Shown here piece by piece: positions 1 to 6,917 of a DNA stretch of 11,264 nucleotides (positions within the stretch are counted from its first letter, which is position 1; each line of letters begins with the position of its first letter). Below the pieces are notes generated by a model that saw only the letters and a list, made by a program, of their open reading frames with translations, searched no databases and was not told where the DNA came from. The position numbers and the translations under genes are program-made. The stretch comes from an uncultured Archangium sp. (GTDB taxonomy: Bacteria > Myxococcota > Myxococcia > Myxococcales > Myxococcaceae): assembly GCA_946479335.1 (NCBI GenBank), contig CAMLFP010000168.1:1-11264 (forward strand), read 5' to 3'.

Positions 1-718
1 AACTCCGCGGCCGGCTCACGATTTTCAGCCGCTCGCGCGCAACGTCGCGAGGCCGAGGTGCGTGCGCTTGCGCGGCGGAACGAACTCCGCGGCCGACTCA
101 CGGTTTTTCAGCCGCTCGTGCGCGATGTCGCGAGGCCGTGGAGCGGCGCGCATGCATGAGCTGGATCAACTGCGCCGCGTGGCTGGGGTGCGTGCGCTTG
201 CGTGGCGGAACGAACTCCGCAGCCGGCTCACGGACTTTCAGCTGCTCGGGCGCAACGTCGCGAGGCCGCGGAGCGGCGCGCAGGCGTGGAGCGCGTGCGC
301 TACGGAACGAACTCGGCGGCCGGCTCACGTTTTTTCATCCGCTCGTGCGCGACGTCGCGAGGCCGCGAAGCGGCGCGCGTGCATGGAGCGCGTGCGCTAC
401 GGAACGAGCTCGGCGGTCGGCTCACGGTTTTTTATCCGCTTGTGCGCGAGGCCGCGGAGCGGTGCGCAGGCGTGGAGCGTGTGCGGCGGAACGAACTCCG
501 CGGTCGACTCAGCTTTCAGCCGCTCGTGCGCGACGTCGCGAGGCCGAGGTGCGTGCGCTTGCGTGGCGGAACGAAGTCCGCGGCCTGCTCACGGACTTTC
601 AGCCGCTCGTGCGCAACGTCGCGGAGCGACGCGCATGAGTTGGGAGCGTGCGCTACAGAACGAACTCGGCAGCCAGTGCTCGGTTCTTCAGCCGCGCGCG
701 AACGACATCGCGAGACCG
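1..718 (+). repeat. Decayed tandem array derived from the 5' end of the downstream coiled-coil gene
   Basis: No intact gene is visible here. The stretch is built from related units, each carrying the anchor CGGAACGAACTC or a close variant, at about 76, 206, 303, 400, 487, 567 and 656, plus a partial unit at position 1. The anchor recurs inside the coding region of the next gene at 828. Spacings are about 82, 130, 97, 97, 87, 80 and 89 bp. Units 303 and 828 agree at about 47 of 57 bases by hand alignment, without gaps. Several units end with a copy of the next gene's ribosome-binding and start region (GGAGCGGCGCGCATGAG at 720-736; near copies at 139-160 and 622-639). Because spacings are not multiples of three, the units fall in all three frames, so this is not one repeat protein. 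I infer tandem duplication of a gene fragment followed by decay. The array continues left of the window. Confidence 0.8.
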
Positions 719-731
719 TGGAGCGGCGCGC

Positions 732-1127
732 ATGAGTGAGACCGCCGAGCTGGAGGAGCGGAAGGCGCAGCTCTCGGCAGAGCTGGACGAGCTGCAACGC
801 GCCGCCGGTGCGCGCGCGCTCGCGCTGCGGAACGAGCTCGGCGGCCGGCTCGCGGGCTTTGCGCAGCTCGAGCGCGACGTCGCGGACGCCGAAGACGAGA
901 ACCGCGCGCTCCACGTCGAGCTCCAGCAGCTGCGGGCCGAAGAGCAGGAGCTGCACCGCTTCCTCGACTCCGCGCAGGAGCACCTGCGCACGCTGCGCGC
1001 CGCCGGCCAGCGCCCGTCGGCGCCGCTGATGTACGGGAGCACGCTGGAGGTCTGGGTGGGCGTCGCGGTGATGGGCGGCGTCATCGCGCTCCTGCTGTAC
1101 CTGATGGTCAGCGCGCTCCTGCGCTGA
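732..1127 (+). CDS. Small coiled-coil protein with C-terminal membrane anchor
   Basis: This 131-residue protein is not assignable to a named family. Residues 3-90 form an uninterrupted charged helix rich in Leu, Glu, Ala and Arg with heptad character (ELEERKAQLSAELDELQ at the start), expected to be a coiled coil. A short Pro-containing hinge (95-98) leads to one transmembrane helix at about 105-129, ending in a single Arg. The topology suggests a tail-anchored protein with the coil in the cytoplasm. I chose ATG 732 because GGAG lies 8 nt upstream and the protein then begins directly with the coil; a GTG at 648 in the same frame would add residues made from the upstream repeat array. Residues 21-51 are the segment whose DNA is duplicated and decayed in that array. 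The 3' end is 1 nt from the convergent gene at 1129. Confidence 0.75.
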   Translation: MSETAELEERKAQLSAELDELQRAAGARALALRNELGGRLAGFAQLERDVADAEDENRALHVELQQLRAEEQELHRFLDSAQEHLRTLRAAGQRPSAPLMYGSTLEVWVGVAVMGGVIALLLYLMVSALLR

Positions 1128-1128
1128 C

Positions 1129-1308
1129 TCAGGGAGCGCTCAGCGCGGCCTTCGCGCGCTGCAGCTCGGCCTCCGCCTGGCGCAGCGCCTCGGCCACCAT
1201 GCGCCCGGCCTCGTCATCGGCGCCGACGAACTCCTTCGCGGCCTCCAGCAGCGCCCGGCGTGAGCGCTCCAGCGACGAGACCGCCTGCAAACGGGTCGTG
1301 TTGAGCAT
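1129..1308 (-). CDS. Small alanine-rich helical protein, paralog of 1761-2012
   Basis: This 59-residue protein has no family I recognise. It is predicted to be almost wholly helical and rich in Ala, Glu and Arg, with no signal peptide or membrane segment. Its C-terminal part (RQAEAELQRAKAALSA) resembles RAAEAALQKARAAVEA of the minus-strand gene at 1761-2012, so the two are probably paralogs. ATG 1308 is preferred; an in-frame GTG at 1314 would add two residues. No Shine-Dalgarno sequence is visible. A promoter-like element ends 6 nt before the ATG, so the mRNA may be leaderless. The gene is transcribed away from the lipoprotein gene at 1427 and ends 1 nt from the preceding gene. Existence is supported by the promoter motif and the paralog, not by a database match. 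Confidence 0.6.
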   Translation of the reverse strand: MLNTTRLQAVSSLERSRRALLEAAKEFVGADDEAGRMVAEALRQAEAELQRAKAALSAP

Positions 1309-1314
1309 GCGCAC

Positions 1315-1336
1315 GTTCTACCGAGGGGGTCTGACA
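1315..1336 (-). promoter_or_regulatory. Bipartite promoter motif TGTCAGAC-N8-TAGAAC
   Basis: Reading the minus strand, TGTCAGAC (1336 to 1329) is followed by an 8-nt spacer and TAGAAC (1320 to 1315), then six bases and ATG at 1308. The same layout precedes the paralogous gene at 2012. The form resembles the actinobacterial PafBC (RecA-independent DNA-damage) motif TGTCRGTG-N8-TANNNT. That resemblance is inference; the motif and its repetition are seen directly. Confidence 0.55.
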
Positions 1337-1426
1337 AGTACCGGCATCCGTCAGTGTTTTCAGGGTGTTGGCATGGGCGGAAGCATGGGAAAGTCGCCCC
1401 GCAACTCTCTCTTCGGGGCTCTCCAC

Positions 1427-1759
1427 ATGAAACGTCTGTTGATGCTGTCGGCGGTCGCAGTGGTCTCTTCGTTCGTCTTCACGGGCTGTGACGCCGGCTG
1501 CGACTTCCGCACCGTGAAGGACGGCCTGAACAACGGCCCGGAGGACCGCTGTCAGGAGCGCCGCGGGTTGCAGGGCTTCGGCTTCGAGGCGACGTGCAAG
1601 GGCCTCGGCGCGACGGCGGTGCCCGGCGGCTGCGACACCAGCACCGTGGTGTTCGGCTGCAACCTCGGCGACGGCGTGACCGACTGGTACTACCCGCCCA
1701 AGACGCGCGACGACGCGCCGCAGGAGTGCGGGAACGACCCCATCGTCGAAGCGCCGTGA
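1427..1759 (+). CDS. Small cysteine-rich lipoprotein
   Basis: This 110-residue protein starts with a basic n-region (MKR), a hydrophobic stretch and the lipobox FTGC with Cys21 as the predicted lipidated residue, so it should be processed by signal peptidase II and anchored in the envelope. The mature part holds six further cysteines (25, 42, 57, 69, 78, 101), enough for three disulfides, and no membrane helix. I do not recognise the family. ATG 1427 is preferred because it puts the signal peptide at the N-terminus; the frame is open further upstream, including an ATG at 1373, but that would bury the signal. No strong ribosome-binding site is visible. The gene lies between two paralogous small minus-strand genes and ends 1 nt before the convergent stop at 1761. 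Confidence 0.75.
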   Translation: MKRLLMLSAVAVVSSFVFTGCDAGCDFRTVKDGLNNGPEDRCQERRGLQGFGFEATCKGLGATAVPGGCDTSTVVFGCNLGDGVTDWYYPPKTRDDAPQECGNDPIVEAP

Positions 1760-1760
1760 G

Positions 1761-2012
1761 TCAGGCCGCGAGGCCGTAGACGACTTCGCGGCTCTCGGCG
1801 GTGAGCCGGCGGGCGCGCATCGCCGCCTCCACCGCCGCGCGCGCCTTCTGGAGCGCCGCTTCGGCCGCGCGCACGGCCTCCAGGGCCTGCGCTTCGGTGC
1901 TGACCGCTTCGGCTTCGTGCGCCGCCGCCGCCGCGTTGTCGATGGCGGTGGTGGCCTTGCAGCACGCCCGCGCACGCACCACCCAGCTGCTGAATCGCGA
2001 GTTGTTGTTCAT
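1761..2012 (-). CDS. Small alanine-rich helical protein, paralog of 1129-1308
   Basis: This 83-residue protein starts MNNNSRFSSWVV. After an N-terminal part with adjacent cysteines (ARACCKATT), residues from about 25 are a long Ala/Glu-rich helix. The helix contains RAAEAALQKARAAVEA, matching RQAEAELQRAKAALSA of the minus-strand gene at 1129-1308. No signal peptide or membrane segment is visible and the function is unknown. An in-frame GTG/ATG further upstream (to 2042) would extend it, but ATG 2012 lies 7 nt after the -10-like TACATC of the upstream motif, which argues for starting here on a leaderless message. The gene is divergent from the ECF41 sigma gene, with 101 bp between start codons. 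Confidence 0.6.
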   Translation of the reverse strand: MNNNSRFSSWVVRARACCKATTAIDNAAAAAHEAEAVSTEAQALEAVRAAEAALQKARAAVEAAMRARRLTAESREVVYGLAA

Positions 2013-2019
2013 GCCGCGA

Positions 2020-2041
2020 GATGTACCAACCGGGTCTGACA
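2020..2041 (-). promoter_or_regulatory. Bipartite promoter motif TGTCAGAC-N8-TACATC
   Basis: On the minus strand TGTCAGAC (2041 to 2034), eight bases, then TACATC (2025 to 2020), then seven bases and ATG at 2012. The first half-site is identical to that at 1336-1329, with the same 8-nt spacer. Two such sites before two related small genes make chance unlikely. Assignment to a PafBC-like activator is inference. Confidence 0.55.
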
Positions 2042-2078
2042 TGTGAACCGATGTTCAGTGTTGTCGCGGGCTTGCGCA

Positions 2079-2105
2079 TGTCACGGGCGCGTGCGCTGGT
2101 TCGTC
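2079..2105 (+). promoter_or_regulatory. Putative ECF41-type promoter of the sigma gene
   Basis: TGTCACG at 2079-2085 and CGTC at 2102-2105 are separated by exactly 16 nt. ECF41 sigma factors are known to recognise TGTCACA around -35 and CGTC around -10. The ATG of the sigma gene follows 8 nt after CGTC, so transcription would begin at or just before the start codon. An identical arrangement stands before the downstream membrane-protein gene, which implies autoregulation plus one adjacent target. Confidence 0.65.
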
Positions 2106-2113
2106 TGGTGGGC

Positions 2114-2971
2114 ATGAGCGACCCGTTCGTCGAACATCGGCCACGCTTGCTGGCCCTCGCGTACCGGCTCCTGGGCAGCATGGCCGAGGCCGAAGACGCC
2201 GTGCAGGACACGCACGAGAAGTGGCTCCGCGCCGCGCGGGTCGAGGTCGTCAGCCCGAAGGCGTGGCTGGAGAAGGCGCTCACCAACCGCTGCCTCGACG
2301 TGCTGGGGTCGGCGCGCGTGCGGCGTGAGACGTACGTCGGCCCGTGGCTGCCGGAGCCGGTGCCCACCGACGATGGCCCGCTCTCCGGTGAGACGCTCGA
2401 CACCATCTCGCTGGCCTTCCTCACGTTGCTGGAGCGCCTCTCGCCGCTGGAGCGCGCGGTCTTCGTGCTCGCGGAGGCGTTCGACTACTCGACGTCCGAA
2501 ATCGCGCAGGCCCTGGGGCGCGAGGAGCCGGCGGTGCGGCAGTTGCTCCATCGCGCGCGCGCCCACGTGCGGGAAGGGCGCCCGCGGTTCTCTGCGTCGC
2601 GCGAGGCGCACGAGACGTTGCTGATGACGTTCTTGCAGTCGGTGATGGAAGGCGACGTGGCGAAGGTGGAGCAGCTGCTGGCGAACGGCGCCGTGCTGCG
2701 CACCGACGCGGGCGGCAAGACGCGCGCGGCGCTCAAGGAGGTCGTCGGCGCGAACCGCGTGGCGCGGGGGCTGGTGGGCATCGCGCGCAAGGGCACGCCT
2801 CCCGCGCGCGTGGAGCTGCGCCAGGTGAACGGCGCGCCGGTGCTGCTCTCGTTCGACGCGGCGGGGCAGGTGACCGGCGTCTTCGACATCGAGACCGACG
2901 GCGCGCGCATCTTCACCGTGTCGGTGGTGCTCAACCCCGACAAGCTGCACCAGCTGTCACGCCCGAGCTGA
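2114..2971 (+). CDS. ECF41-family RNA polymerase sigma factor with fused C-terminal regulatory domain
   Basis: This 285-residue sigma factor directs RNA polymerase to a small set of promoters. Residues 8-75 match sigma region 2 (LLALAYRLLGSMAEAEDAVQ), followed by the ECF41 hallmark WLPEP at 78-82. Sigma region 4 covers about 105-160 (LSPLERAVFVLAEAFDYSTSEIAQ). The remaining 110 or so residues form the SnoaL-like domain typical of ECF41/SigJ, which modulates activity in place of a separate anti-sigma factor. It carries DAGGK at 198-202 (family consensus DGGGK, so one Gly is Ala) and NPDKL at 274-278. ATG 2114 is chosen because the protein then begins at the family's usual N-terminus; in-frame starts at 2021-2078 lie in or before the promoter. 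The next gene is a cytochrome-b-like membrane protein rather than the oxidoreductase or carboxymuconolactone decarboxylase often found next to ECF41 genes. Confidence 0.92.
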   Translation: MSDPFVEHRPRLLALAYRLLGSMAEAEDAVQDTHEKWLRAARVEVVSPKAWLEKALTNRCLDVLGSARVRRETYVGPWLPEPVPTDDGPLSGETLDTISLAFLTLLERLSPLERAVFVLAEAFDYSTSEIAQALGREEPAVRQLLHRARAHVREGRPRFSASREAHETLLMTFLQSVMEGDVAKVEQLLANGAVLRTDAGGKTRAALKEVVGANRVARGLVGIARKGTPPARVELRQVNGAPVLLSFDAAGQVTGVFDIETDGARIFTVSVVLNPDKLHQLSRPS

Positions 2972-2981
2972 CTGCGTCGTC
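2955..2981 (+). promoter_or_regulatory. Putative ECF41-type promoter of the downstream membrane-protein gene
   Basis: TGTCACG at 2955-2961 and CGTC at 2978-2981 are again exactly 16 nt apart. The -35-like half lies inside the last codons of the sigma gene (the LSRPS end) and the -10-like half just after its stop codon. Transcription would start around 2987-2990 and include the AAAGGA ribosome-binding site at 2993-2998. The duplicate of the sigma gene's own promoter layout is the main support. Confidence 0.65.
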
Positions 2982-3008
2982 TTGAGCGTTCGAAAGGACA
3001 CTCACGTC

Positions 3009-3662
3009 ATGTCGAAGCTGGTTCGGACGCAGGCCCTCAGCGGGCTCCTCTTCTCGGTCTTTCTCGTGGTGCATCTCCTCAACACCGCGCTCGCGGCGCT
3101 GGGCCCGCAGACGTACGACGGGTTTCAACGCGCGGCGCGCGCGGGCTACCAGTTCGCGCCGCTCGAGGTGCTGGTGCTGGGAGCGCTCCTGGTGCACGTC
3201 GGCTGCGGCGTCGCGCGCATGGTGCAGCGGCGCGGCCAACCGAAGGCGCCGGTGAGCGGCGAGACGCGCGCACACCGCTGGAGCGCGTACTTCCTCCTCA
3301 CGTTCTTCCTCGGGCACATCGTCGCCACGCGCGGCGCGTCGTTCTTCTACGGCGTGTTCCCCGGCTTCGAAGGCGTGGCCTTCACCTTCCGCTGGGTGCC
3401 GGCCTACTTCTGGCCGTACTACTCGCTGCTGTTCATCACCGGCGCGGTGCACCTCATCATCGGCGTGAAGCGCGCGCTGCCGGCGCTGAAGCTGGGCGCG
3501 ACACCGTGGCCGAGGAACTCACGCGCGGTGTTGATCAGCTGCACGCTCGTCGCGGTGCTGGGCCTCGTGGGAATCTTGAACCTGGGCGGCGTGCTGCGCG
3601 ACGTGGGCGCTCCAGAGAACGGCCCGTTCGCGAAGCTGGTGTTGTCGCTGGTGCGGTTCTGA
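3009..3662 (+). CDS. Four-helix membrane protein resembling succinate dehydrogenase/fumarate reductase cytochrome b subunit
   Basis: This 217-residue integral membrane protein has hydrophobic helices at about 10-31, 50-72, 92-107, 135-153 and 168-187. The first four carry one His each: His22 (VVHLLN), His63 (LVHVGCG), His103 (LGHIVATRG) and His148 (AVHLIIGVKRA). That pattern resembles di-heme cytochrome b subunits of succinate:quinone oxidoreductases, where four histidines on four helices bind two hemes. No flavoprotein or iron-sulfur subunit gene is adjacent, so it is not a normal sdh operon. It may be a stand-alone paralog used in a membrane redox role under the ECF41 factor. ATG 3009 has AAAGGA about 10 nt upstream; an in-frame TTG at 2982 lies at the predicted promoter and is rejected. 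Heme binding is inference from the histidine pattern. Confidence 0.7.
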   Translation: MSKLVRTQALSGLLFSVFLVVHLLNTALAALGPQTYDGFQRAARAGYQFAPLEVLVLGALLVHVGCGVARMVQRRGQPKAPVSGETRAHRWSAYFLLTFFLGHIVATRGASFFYGVFPGFEGVAFTFRWVPAYFWPYYSLLFITGAVHLIIGVKRALPALKLGATPWPRNSRAVLISCTLVAVLGLVGILNLGGVLRDVGAPENGPFAKLVLSLVRF

Positions 3663-3694
3663 AAGCCGCTGGGCCGCGTGTTACGCAACCACCC

Positions 3695-3940
3695 ATGAAC
3701 CGAGCACTGACTGGAGCGTTGCTGGTCGCGCTGGTGACTCCTTTCGCCGCGCAGGCCGGAGACAGCCTGAAGAACGACCTCAAGCAGGTGGGGCGCGACC
3801 TGAAGCAGGGCGTGAAGGACGCGAAGCCCGCCGCGAAGAAGGCCGGCAAAGACGTGAAGAGCGCCACGAAAGAAGTCGGCAAGGACATCAAGCAGGGCCT
3901 CAAAGAGGTGGGCAAGGACCTCAAGGACGCCGTGAAGTAG
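3695..3940 (+). CDS. Small exported protein with 11-residue amphipathic repeats
   Basis: This 81-residue protein starts with a signal peptide (about residues 1-21, ending AAQAG). The mature part is one Lys/Asp-rich amphipathic helix without cysteines or aromatics. It has an 11-residue period, clearest near the end (GKDVKSATKEV, GKDIKQGLKEV, then GKDLKDAVK), with degenerate copies before. Eleven-residue periodicity is typical of group 3 LEA-like and apolipoprotein-like helices that fold on membranes or under drying. That analogy concerns shape, not proven homology. It sits 32 nt after the cytochrome-b-like gene on the same strand and could be read from the same promoter. No clear Shine-Dalgarno sequence is visible before ATG 3695. 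Confidence 0.75.
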   Translation: MNRALTGALLVALVTPFAAQAGDSLKNDLKQVGRDLKQGVKDAKPAAKKAGKDVKSATKEVGKDIKQGLKEVGKDLKDAVK

Positions 3941-3977
3941 CGCGCCGTCCCGTCGCAAAACGTGTCAGGGAGGGTGC

Positions 3978-4820
3978 ATGAGCGACACGCCCGCACGCCG
4001 CATCGCCTTGTTCATCGACTTCGAGAACCTGGTGACCAACACCGGCATCACCCCGGAGAGCTTCGACCTGCAGCCGCCGCTCGACCGGCTCCTCGAGAAG
4101 GGGAAGGTCATCTTCCGCCGCGCGTACTGCGACTGGTCGCGCTTCCGTGAAGCGAAGAAGCACCTGCACGACCACGGCGTGGAGCTGGTGGAGGTGCCGC
4201 CCTCCACGCGCGCCGGGAAGAACAGCGCCGACATGCGGCTGGTCATCGACGCGCTGGAGCTCTGCTACGCGCGCGAGCACATCGACACCTTCGTCATCGC
4301 CTCGGGTGACTCCGACTTCGTGCCGCTGGCCAGCAAGCTGCGCGAGAACGACAAGTACGTCATCGGCCTCGGCGTGAAGCAGTCGACCAGCCCGGTGTTC
4401 GTGAAGGCCTGCGACGAGTTCATCTACCTGCGCACGCCGGAGCGCCGCGCGGCGTCTGAGAAGCGCGACGAGAAGCGCGAGAAGCCTGACAAGGGTGACA
4501 AGGCCGAGCGGCCGGCCCGGGCAGCCGCGCCCGCGAAGACCAAGGGCGTGTTGCCGCAGACCGTGAAGGACGTGCTGGCCAGCCTCCTGGAGCGCGCCAC
4601 CGGCCCGCTCAACCCGTCGTTCATCAAGGAGGCCATCGTGCGCCGCGAGCCCGACTTCGACGAGCGCGACCACGGCTTCTCGTCGTTCAGCCGACTGCTC
4701 GAGGCCGCGGAGCGCGAGGAGCTGTGTCAGCGCGTGCAGCAGGGCCGCCAGTGGTACGTGCTGGCCCGCGAGGGCGCGCGCATCGGCGTGCCCGTCGATG
4801 ACGAAGACTCGGAGCCGTGA
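3978..4820 (+). CDS. NYN-domain (PIN-like) nuclease family protein with C-terminal OST-HTH/LOTUS-type domain
   Basis: This 280-residue protein has an N-terminal NYN (DUF88/LabA-like) domain over about 7-150, a fold related to PIN ribonucleases. The acidic metal-binding residues expected for the family are present: Asp14 in ALFIDFEN, Asp85 in SADMRLVIDA, and Asp111 and Asp113 in SGDSDFVPL. A charged, Lys/Glu/Ala-rich linker (about 153-188) leads to a helical domain at about 190-275 (LPQTVKDVLASLLERA, then SFSRLLEAAER) that looks like the OST-HTH/LOTUS RNA-binding module often paired with NYN. It probably acts on RNA in the cytoplasm; its target is unknown. ATG 3978 has a strong AGGGAGG ribosome-binding site at 3967-3973. 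The stop codon is directly adjacent to the stop of the convergent VOC gene. Confidence 0.88.
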   Translation: MSDTPARRIALFIDFENLVTNTGITPESFDLQPPLDRLLEKGKVIFRRAYCDWSRFREAKKHLHDHGVELVEVPPSTRAGKNSADMRLVIDALELCYAREHIDTFVIASGDSDFVPLASKLRENDKYVIGLGVKQSTSPVFVKACDEFIYLRTPERRAASEKRDEKREKPDKGDKAERPARAAAPAKTKGVLPQTVKDVLASLLERATGPLNPSFIKEAIVRREPDFDERDHGFSSFSRLLEAAEREELCQRVQQGRQWYVLAREGARIGVPVDDEDSEP

Positions 4821-5231
4821 TTACGGCAGCGTCAGCCCGCCGATGGGGTGCGGGTTGAACGCCACCTCCCAGCGGAAGCCATCGGGGTCGGTGAAGTAGC
4901 CGCTGTACCCGCCCCAGTCGCGCTGCTGCGCCGGGTGCACGTTCGCGCCCGCGACGCGCGCGGTCTCCAACACTGTGTCGACCTCCGCGGGTGACGCGAC
5001 GTTGTGCGCGAGCGTGAAGGGCAGCGTGCCGCCGCGCGTGACGGGCCCGAGCTCGGCGTTCGCCGCCGATTCTGCCCACAGCGAGAGCACGAGCTTCTCG
5101 CCGACGTGCAGCATCACGACCTCGCCCGGCACATCGAGCGCCGCCGTCCAGCCGAGGCCGCGCAGGTAGAAGCGCCGCGCTCGCTCGACGTCCGCGACCA
5201 CCAGGGTGATGAAGTTCACGCGCTGTTGCAT
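4821..5231 (-). CDS. VOC superfamily (glyoxalase/dioxygenase-like) protein
   Basis: This 136-residue protein has the two beta-alpha-beta-beta-beta modules of the vicinal oxygen chelate fold. Module one opens with NFITLVVADVERARRFYLRGLGW; module two ends with YFTDPDGFRWEVAFNP, the usual VOC closing motif with Glu122. His76 (FTLAHNVAS) sits where the second metal ligand is often found. The position normally occupied by the first His at the start of strand one is Phe7 or Asn6, so classical glyoxalase I-type metal binding may be lost or altered. VOC proteins include glyoxalases, bleomycin-binding proteins, epimerases and dioxygenases; the sequence does not decide between them. The ATG at 5231 places the first strand at the N-terminus; no clear ribosome-binding site is seen. 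Confidence 0.88.
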   Translation of the reverse strand: MQQRVNFITLVVADVERARRFYLRGLGWTAALDVPGEVVMLHVGEKLVLSLWAESAANAELGPVTRGGTLPFTLAHNVASPAEVDTVLETARVAGANVHPAQQRDWGGYSGYFTDPDGFRWEVAFNPHPIGGLTLP

Positions 5232-5466
5232 GGAGTGAAGGTACTCGCGAGAGAGGGCGAACGCGCTGCTCCTGTCGCGCGGCCCCTCGACTTCGCCCGA
5301 ACCTCTTCAGCTGTGGAGAAGGTGTTTTCACCATGCGCGAGCTCCCGCCCGTCGTCGTCCCCTGCCGCAGCGCTTCGCGGAGGTGACTCCTGATCAACCT
5401 CCGAGACGCCCTGCGATTGCTTTCGCCCCGAAGACCCATGCGCGTGCAGCTGGCTTCGCGCGTGAG
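5232..5466. other. Intergenic stretch without a supported gene
   Basis: These 235 bases lie between the start of the VOC gene and the stop of the CLC gene. Open frames cross the region (minus 5216-5470, plus 5004-5393), but their translations are low-complexity Arg/Ser/Ala sequence, overlap real genes, and have no start context. The only structure I see is the inverted repeat at 5378-5403. The VOC promoter should lie at the left end. Confidence 0.5.
5378..5403. repeat. Perfect 7-bp inverted repeat with 12-nt loop
   Basis: CGGAGGT (5378-5384) and ACCTCCG (5397-5403) are perfectly complementary around a 12-nt centre. No T-run follows on either strand, so it is not a standard intrinsic terminator. 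It could be an operator or a weak hairpin downstream of the CLC gene, or chance in GC-rich DNA. Confidence 0.3.
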
Positions 5467-6879
<1,413 letters not shown>

Positions 6880-6917
6880 CCACCGCTTCTACCGCCGTCG
6901 TCGCGGCAGCGCGCGGC

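Noticed and set aside
1..718. CRISPR array
   Set aside because: Units are 80-130 bp, divergent, without alternating short repeats and unique spacers, and they match the neighbouring gene.
62..739. Long open frames across the repeat array (plus 62-739, 138-638, 202-735; minus 98-328, 516-983)
   Set aside because: They arise from high GC and few stops. Repeat units shift frame along them, the translations are Arg/Ala/Ser-rich without a coherent repeat, and no credible start sites exist.
1199..1426. N-terminal extension of the lipoprotein gene
   Set aside because: The extension overlaps the divergent minus-strand gene and its promoter motif, and would place the signal peptide internally.
2021..2113. 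N-terminal extension of the ECF41 sigma factor
   Set aside because: The predicted promoter at 2079-2105 lies inside it, and the family N-terminus aligns with ATG 2114.
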